Source: Bacteroidales bacterium | GTDB taxonomy: Bacteria; Bacteroidota; Bacteroidia; Bacteroidales; Marinilabiliaceae | Assembly (NCBI GenBank): GCA_017417385.1 | Contig: JAFPZF010000003.1 | Location: 27,603 to 91,602, forward strand | Direction: 5' to 3' | DNA length: 64,000 nt | Shown here: positions 48,701-57,700 of the stretch, in pieces | How the letters are laid out: every line of letters starts with the position of its first letter | How positions within the stretch are numbered: the first letter of the stretch is position 1 | Notes under the pieces: generated by a model | Told to the model about the DNA's origin: nothing | The model's database searches: none | Seen by the model: the letters and a program-made list of their open reading frames with translations, nothing else | Made by a program: the position numbers and the translations under genes

Positions 48701-51700
48701 CGTCGGACATCAGTACAACATCGTCGTACTGGAGAAGATCAACGACGTCAAGTGCGTCGGTGGTCAGGATGGTGCAATCAGCTTGAACGTCCAGGGTGGT
48801 TCGGGTGACTACAGCTTCCTCTGGGTGGGCGTAGCGCAGAACCTCGTCCCGACGGCACGAGACCAGAAGAACCTCGACAGGGGCCAGTACTCAGTCACGA
48901 TACGTGATGAGGAGCTTGGCTGTGAGGTCACGAACGACTACGTAGTCGGTGGCAGTGACGAGAAGCTGACCATAGACGACATCGACGTCACGGACATCCT
49001 GTGTAAGGGTGACGCAACGGGTGCTATCACGGTAAGCGTCTCTGGTGGTGCGCCGAACGACGCGGGCAAGTACAACTACAGTTGGAGTGGAGACGGCATA
49101 GGCTTCGGCAATGACAACAGCATCATGAACCTGAAGGCTGGCGAGTATCAGGTGACCGTCACCGACCATAAGGGTTGCATCGAGACGTCGCCAGTCATCA
49201 CAGTCCACGAGCCGATGTACAAGCTCACGGCAGGTATCGAGGCTCAGGACATCGTCCATGTGGCAATCCACGGACAGAAGACAGGCGAGGCGACAGTACG
49301 CGTAGCCGGAGGTTCGGGCAGCTACACATACAAGTGGCACAAGCAGATCATCGACGAGACCACTCACGAGTGGGTTGACGACGACGCATATTCCTTCTCG
49401 CCGGGCTCGGACAACACGAGCCACGTCAAGGGACTTGAGAGCGGCTACTACTACGTCACCGTCAGTGACGAGAACGGATGTACGGCGGATGTCGAGCCGA
49501 TATTTGTCAACGAGCCAGACCATGAGCTCGTCGTCAGAGTCGAGTCTTACGACATAGATCCATGTCATGGTGACAACAATGGCAAGATAGACGTCGACGT
49601 CGAGGGTGGTGCGATACCGTACTTGATAGTCGCGAAGACCAGCGAGGGCAAGATAGTAAGGCAGGTAAGGAATGTCAGCTCGCTTAACCTGACAGGCCTT
49701 GCAGCGGGCACGTACACAATCGACGTGACCGACGCAAACAACAACCACTATCCGCAGCAGACCAAGACCATACGTCAGCCGAAGCCATTGACGCTGACAG
49801 TAGACAGGACGAAGGTCGGACACGTATCATGCTATGACGAGGCAGCAGGTTCGTTCTCGTTGAAGGTTGCAGGCGGATCGGTTGACGACAGCGAGACCGA
49901 GAGGGGCAACTATCGTGTGACCGTCTATGGACCGAAGAGCAAGTCGTTCGACGACGTCCAGAAGAAGGAGATCACTTACAGCGAGTTGCCGGCGGGTGTT
50001 TACTACATCACCGTCATCGACGGAGCAGACCACACGAGCACGGAGACCGACGAGACCAAGAAGAGGGCTGAGATCTACAACCAGAACACAACATGCTGGT
50101 TGACCGACACAGTCGAGATACATCAGCCGGAGGCACACGTCGAGTTGAGCAAGGTATCGATGGACGAGGACTTCTACGCATGTGCTGATGACTCAGTCGA
50201 GCTGAAGCTCGTCACGACGAACTGGGATATCGCTTACAGGCCGTTGAACGTCAAGATCAGGAAGAATTCTGATAGTGCTACGGACACCGTATATGTAGTC
50301 AAGAAGACGCCGTACATCTTCAAGGTGACGGACAAGACGACGGCTACATACGAGATAGTAGGTCTCTATGAGGGAACGGACGATCAGTGCATGAGTGGCA
50401 CGTTCGACAAGGAGCAGGAGGTCGTAGTCTTCAAGCAGCGTCCGACAGTCTACATACATGGAGCTTACGACGTATGCCTTGGCGGTTCGGTAGAGGCCAC
50501 GATAGACCTTGCGCCGGAGACGACAGGTCCATGGCAGGTAGTAGTGACGGACGGCAGGAGGAACGAGACACTCGACATCCACGAGACTCCGTACAACTAT
50601 GTCTACACGCCAGACATAGCAGACACCATCAAGCTACGTGCACTGTACATCAGCGACAAGTACTGTGTATCAGACCAGCATGATGACAGGGCTAAGGCAA
50701 ATCTGATGGGTGAGGCGACAGTCGTAGTCAATAGCCTGCCGATGGTACAGCTGTATGGCAGCCGTACGATCTGCGAGGGTGAGACGACAGACCTCGAGTT
50801 CCACATCTCGGGTGGTACGGCTCCGTTCACAGTCACGTATTACTCAGTCGATGCGAATAAGAACAAGAAGCAGAACACCATTTCTGAGCAGTATGGCGAG
50901 GCGCAGGATGCTAATGGCGACGTCGTAGAGATCGACGAGAATGGCAAGCCTGTAGATCCGACGAAGGTCATAGCGAGGTATGTCATCAGGGAGACCGTAT
51001 CTCCGAAGGCGACGACCGACTACTACGTCGGAGGCATCGAGGACATCAAGGGATGCTCGCCAGACAAGAGCAGCTTCGAGAACGAGAAGGCGACGGTCGG
51101 CATCAAGGTATTGCCTAACACGCCGATACGTATCTACACCTCGAAGGACATCGTCTGCCAGGGCGACAAGGGAGTCGAGTACTGGATAGAGGAGGTCCCG
51201 AATGCGACGAGCTACAAGTGGATCGTAGACACCGAGAACATGAGCATAGCAACGGGTCAGGGTTCGACGAGGATATCCGTCAACATTGGCAAGGACTATG
51301 AGGATGGAGTCATCAGTGTCATGGCGATGAACGACTGTGCAAGCAGTCAGGCGAGGTCGATACTCGTCCCGGCGAACTTCTTGCCGAAGTTCAGGAAGGA
51401 CGTCAACGACAACTTGCTGAACAAGATCACGTGTGAGAGTGATGCGGACAAGCATTCGTTCTGTCAGAGCGAGGATGAGATCATCTTCAAGGTCGACATC
51501 ATCGACAATGCGACGACGTATGAGTGGGATCTGCCGGCTGGCATGTCAGTCGACTATGGCAATGAGACCCAGAGCATCATCGTCAGTGTCGATGAGGCAG
51601 TAGGCACAGTGACGGGCGACATACGAGTACGCGGTGTCAACCACTGTGGCAAGGGTGAATGGAGTGAGCCGTATCATATCGAGATACATCCGCTGCCGAA

Positions 51701-54700
51701 GGTCAATGCAGGCGACGACTTCAATGTCTGCGACGAGCAGTTCAGCAACCACAAGGTACTGACGGCCGATGCCGACATCAAGGCGACGAACGGCAGTGCA
51801 TGGAATGAGGTCACGTGGGAAGTTGTCGGAGGCGGATCGGAGCTTGACGGACACGGCAAGAAGTACACCGTCACGAGTGGTGACTGGATGACGAGCCTCA
51901 GCGCAGTCAACCTGACGCAGGGCGAGAACAGGTATCAGTTGACAGTCAAGACGCAGTATGGTTGCGAGGCGAGCGACGAAGTCGTCGTCAGGAACAACAA
52001 GTTGAACGTCTCCGTCCAGGCATCGCCGACGCACATCTGCAACGGCATGACCGAGCTTAGCGGCACGAACATACCGACAGGATGCTCGGGCTTGTGGGAA
52101 GTCATGGAGACCGAGGAGGCAGGAATCAGCGACGTGACAATCGAGGATGCTACGAAGGCGACGACCGTCATCACGGCATTGCCTAAGGGTGCGACGAGGA
52201 TGAGGTGGACGTTGACTCAGGACAACTGTCCGAGCTACGCGGAGATCACCGTCACGAACCGTCAGCCAGACGAGCCGAAGATACTCGTCAGGGTAGCACC
52301 GGGCGAGGAGGAGAGCAGCTTCTTGACCGTCACACAGAGCATGCAGGAGACGTACTCGACGGTCGATGGTTACAGCATCAGTGGCAAGTTCTACCGTCAC
52401 GTAATATGCGAAGACCACATAGAGCTCGTCGGCCGAGTCTACAACAGGCTTGACCCGAGTAGGGTTGACGAGTACAGCAAGACCGATGAGAAGACGTCTT
52501 GGAGCAAGGTATCTGGTAGCGGCAACGTCGTGAAGAGCGGTGCTCATGGTGAGAGGTTGACGATCACGAACCTGCAGAAGGGCGACAATGTCTTCACGTT
52601 CACATCGATGAGCGGAGACTGCTCGGAGACCGTGACCATCGACATCTACAATGCGCAGCTTGACCTGTTTGCCGGCAATGACGTCCCGAGCACATGTTCG
52701 GACACCATGTATATCAGTGCGCCGATGACAGGCGTGCCGGGCATAGCTAACGGACGTTGGGATCTCGGATGGACGACCGATACACATGGCAACACGATCC
52801 GAAGCAAGGCCAAGTTCCACGACTCAAGTTCGCCGAACACCTTCGTCTATGACCTCGGAAGGGGCAAGCAGGTGTTCACGTGGACCGTCAACAACGAGGG
52901 TTGCGAGAGCTCGGCAGAGGTAGTCATCAAGAACAACAAGGTGACGGATGCGAAGGTCAAGGCGCCGCTGTATGCCTGCGGTAGTGGAGACAACGACCTC
53001 ATAGCTAACGATCATGCTGGCGAGGCGCTCAATCAAGACTACGAGAGTGGCTACTGGCAGATCCTGAAGGGCTATGGCGAGATAGGCTACTACGAGTATG
53101 AGAAAGACGAGAGCGGCAACGACAAGCTCGACGATTATGGGAACAAGATAGTCAGCAGGTGGATAGACAACAGGACAAATCCGAGGTCTGTCGTCAGGAA
53201 TCTTGCAGACAGCGTGAACATATTCCGTTGGATCGTAACGTCTAACGAGGGTGGCTGTACGAGCTATGCAGACCAGAAGATAACGAACCTGCGCATACCA
53301 GTATGGGCAGGAGAGGATACGACAGTCTGCGAAACGTACACCAAGTTGAATGCGAAGGCGGTAGGCAGTTATGAGGGATCATGGAGGCCGATATCCGGAT
53401 ATGGTACGGCAAGTATACCAGAGACAGACAAGCACAACCCGAAGGCGATGGTCGGTGGTCTTGCATCTGGAGCGAACTACATCATCTGGGAGGTCATGGT
53501 AAGGAAGGGCGACTTCGAGTGTCCGAGCCGAGACACCGTCATCGTGACGAACAGCATACCTAAGGTTGCAGTAGACGAGCCAGACCAGACAAGGTGGGCA
53601 GGCGTCAGAGTCTTGGCAGGCACGAAGGGTGCTGGAGTCAACTCAGTATACATGGAGGCGTTGCCACCAGCGACAGGATTTGGTAAGGGTACATGGCAGC
53701 TCTCGTCGGGTGGTGGTACCATCAAGCCTGAGGACGAGCACAATCCGAATGCCCTCGTCACCGACCTGCCAAGTGGATCGTCGTTCTTCAACTGGGTCAT
53801 CGAGAACAACATCTGTCGAGTAGTCAGCACGGTAGAGATTGTGAACGGTGACGTCAAGCAGGCTGAGGCAGGTGACAACGAGTACAGGAACTGCTCTGAC
53901 AGCTATCAGCTGAGTGCAAACGGACCGTTCAACGGTGTCGGTCAGTGGTCAGTCGTCTACGGATCTGGTGAGTTTGCGGACAGCCACAACCCGAGGACGA
54001 AGGTTACAGGCCTGCAGAAGGGTAGGAACACGTTCAAGTGGACCATCACGTACAACGCATCGTCGAGTGAGGATACAGTACAGGTATGGAACATGAGCGT
54101 CACGACGGCAGATGCAGGTCAGGACAGGACGGGCGTACAGGCAATATGTGGTGACGAGACGACGCTACAGGGTAACGAAGTCAAGGAAGGTACATACGAG
54201 GTGCACTGGACAGAGATCAGGACCGGTTCTTCGACAGTCGAAGAGAAGACGTATAACGTCGTGACGAGGCACGAATGGTTGACAGTCTCTGGTGCAGGCG
54301 AGATGAGCATGGACAAGAGCAGTGATCCAGTCATGCTGAATGGCACGGACAACAATGCGTTGCCGACGCTCGAGTTGAACAACATGTATGCGGTCGTCTA
54401 CAACGAGGAGTTGCCGGAGACCGTGACGAAGGACTACCAGAGTGTCAGCTACATCGATGCCGACGGCAACGTACAGGAGCGTCCGGTCGAGCAGTGGACG
54501 TCGGCTGGTCAGATAGCGAAGTACGCGAAGTACTCGAGGACGCCGAGAGTCAAGGGCTTGAAGCAGGGTGTGAACATCTTCGTCTACAAGATATACAACA
54601 CGCTCGATGATCAGTTGCTCTGCCATAGTGAGGACACCGTCAGAATCCAGAATGACAGGGCTGACGAGGCATGGGCATGTGGACTTGGCAATGTCTGTGA

Positions 54701-57700
54701 CACGCTCTACACTTGTGATGGTAGCGTACAGTTGAACCCGAATAGTCCGACGTACGGTACTGGTAAGTGGCGAGTAGCGAGTGGTGGTTCGGCTAAGTTC
54801 GATGGCAACCTCGCATACGATCTTGCACCGGGTGTCAACCACCTCGTCTGGGAGATTTCGACTGACAAGGGCGGAGCATGTACGACGAGTGACGAGGTCA
54901 TCGTCAGGAACAACAAGCCGAGCAGTGCTGAGGCAGGTCCGGATGATCCGTTGACAGTCTGTGGTTCTGATGGTGGAGTCTTGAGCGGTAACAAGCCAAT
55001 GTATTACACAGAGGCATACTGGGAGCTCGTCGAGGGATCTGGACGATTTGTCTCGAAGGACGTCAAGGGCAAGAATGTATCGACAGACATGTTCGTCGGT
55101 GACAGCTACGTACTGGTTGACAGGAACAAGACCGTGACAGTCCCGATCGACACCATCATCGAGCCTAACGGCACGAGGAAGATTAACACCGAGGTCAGGG
55201 ACAACGAGCAGTATGGCTGGTACATCCACCATAAGGCGGACGGTACGATCAACTATTACGAGGATGCGACGGCATACGATCCTGATGTTGACAAGACAGA
55301 CAAGAGCAAGATCAGGTACTATGACAACATGCTCAACGAGATTGCGCAGCCGACAATTGCGACGGGCAAGAAGCCTGAGCTCGGTGAGGATGGCAGGTTC
55401 AAGTATGACTCAGTCGGCAACGTCATCTACAACAAGACAGCGCCGCTGACCATAGAAGTCTTGACAGACCGCGTATATCTCAGGAGAGGCGACGGTACGA
55501 ATAACTCGAACCTGAACGTCAGAGGACTTGCGTTCGGACACAACAGGTTCCGTTGGGTAGTCGTCAATGGTGATGGAGATCATCGTTGCTACTCGACTGA
55601 CGAGACCGTCCTGAACAACATCTTCATCCAGGCCGTTGCCGGAAGCGTACAGCCAGTCTGCGTAGACTCCGTAAGGCTTCAGGCAAGCAACCCGAGTCCG
55701 GGTGTCGGTGAATGGAGTATCGTAGCTGGAGAGGGTCGAGGCACGTTCGACGACAACTACTATCAGCATACAGTAGTCAGGAATCTGGCGCCGGGCGAGA
55801 ACGTCCTTGTGTGGACAGTCAACTATCTCGAGTGTCCGTCGAGCGATACCGTCGTCGTCCTGAACAACAGGGCAACACCGTCAGTAATCTCGTCGAGCTA
55901 CCAGACTCTCTGTGAGAAGAACGAGACAGTCTTGACAGCTCAAGAGATAGGCAATGGTGGCCCGTATGGACTTGTCGAGGGCAAGCAGCAGGAGATCGGA
56001 TACTGGGAAGTCGTCGAGGGAGCAGGCGAGATAGTCACCAAGGAGCGCAGCACGACGCGCATCACAGACATACCATTCTCGGAGACGGGCAACAGGTATG
56101 CGTGGGTAGTCAAGCGAATCTACGAGGGCGGCTTCACCTGCGTCTCGAAGAGCGACGTGACAGTCCACTACAACAAGGTGAAGGCGAATGCTGGAGACAA
56201 CGATCAGGTATGTTCGGACGAGTATATCTTGAGGGCGACTGCTGCTACGCCGGCAAAGGGCGAGTGGAGCATCATCGGAGCGTCGAGTGCTGGAGTCTTT
56301 GAGGACAGGACGAACCCAGGATCGAAGATCAGTGGTCTTGCGACCGGTCCGAACATACTCAGGTGGACGACAGACTACAAGGGATGTAAGGACTTTGCTG
56401 ACGTGACGATCTACAATGGCATGCCGTCTAAGGCTATGGCAGGTGGACAGCAGGAGACGTGTCTTGACGAGGTATATCTCGAGGCAAGGAGGCCAGAGAT
56501 AGGTGTCGGACACTGGGTCACGATAGCAGGTAATGCAAACTGGGATTCGGACAGCACGGCATATCTCGTCGCAACAGATACGACAGAAAAGGTCATCAGC
56601 GAGAAGGCGAACGACTTGGCGCTCGGCGACAACAGCAGCATCTTCAACCCGAGGGCTCACGTGAACATCGGTAAGGGCGACAACACCTACAGATGGGTCG
56701 TCGAGAACAGGAATGTCATCCCGTTGAGGACAGTCGAGGTCGACAATGCCGGAAATATCACATACGGCACGAAGGACTACATACTCGTCTGCCAGTCGAC
56801 CGACGACGTGAAGATCAGGAATATGAAGCCGAGTGAGGCGGATGCGGGTGCCGAGGAAGTCTATCTCTGCTCAGACTCGTATGACCTGAAGGCTATCACG
56901 CCGACGTATGGACAGGGCATGTGGTCGATAGACGGACAGGGTGGTGGCTCGATAGCCGATCCGAACAGTCCGCAGACGACCATCAGCAACTTGGCATACG
57001 ACGTGACGAGGCTGAAGTGGACGACGTCGACCGACGGCAAGTGTCCGAGCGACGACTGGCTGATAATACATCAGATGGGTGCGTCGAAGGCGGATGCAGG
57101 ACCAGATGCACCAGTCTGTGACACGGTACACATCTTGGATGCGAACGTGCCGATAGTTGGTACGGGTGAATGGTTCATCCTCTCGGGTAACTCGAATGAT
57201 GCGACAGGCAAGGCGTCGTTCAGTCCGACGAACCCGAACTACACAGATGGTAAGTTTGACCCGAAGGCACAGGTCACGAACATGGTATTCGGCGAGAACA
57301 AGTATCTGTGGGTCATCACGAACACCTACATGCATGACGGCAAGGAGCAGAGGTGTCAGTCGATGGATACCGTCGTGATCACGTACAACATACCGGATCA
57401 GGCGAAGGCAGGAGACGACAAGGTATTGTGTCTCGACCATACATTCCTGAATGCAAACGTCCCGGCTCCGGGCAGAGGCGTCGGTACATGGACGAGGCTC
57501 CAGGGAGAGGGTGAGTTCGTCGACTCGACGAATGCGAAGTCGGAGGTTACGGGCTTGGCATACGGAGAGAACATCTTCAGGTGGTCTATCAACTATGCAG
57601 GGTGTATCACCGAGGACGACGTGACGATCTACAGCCAGAAGGCCGAGCCTTACGCAGGCGAGAACGACATCACGTATGAGCCGACGTATCACTTGAATGC

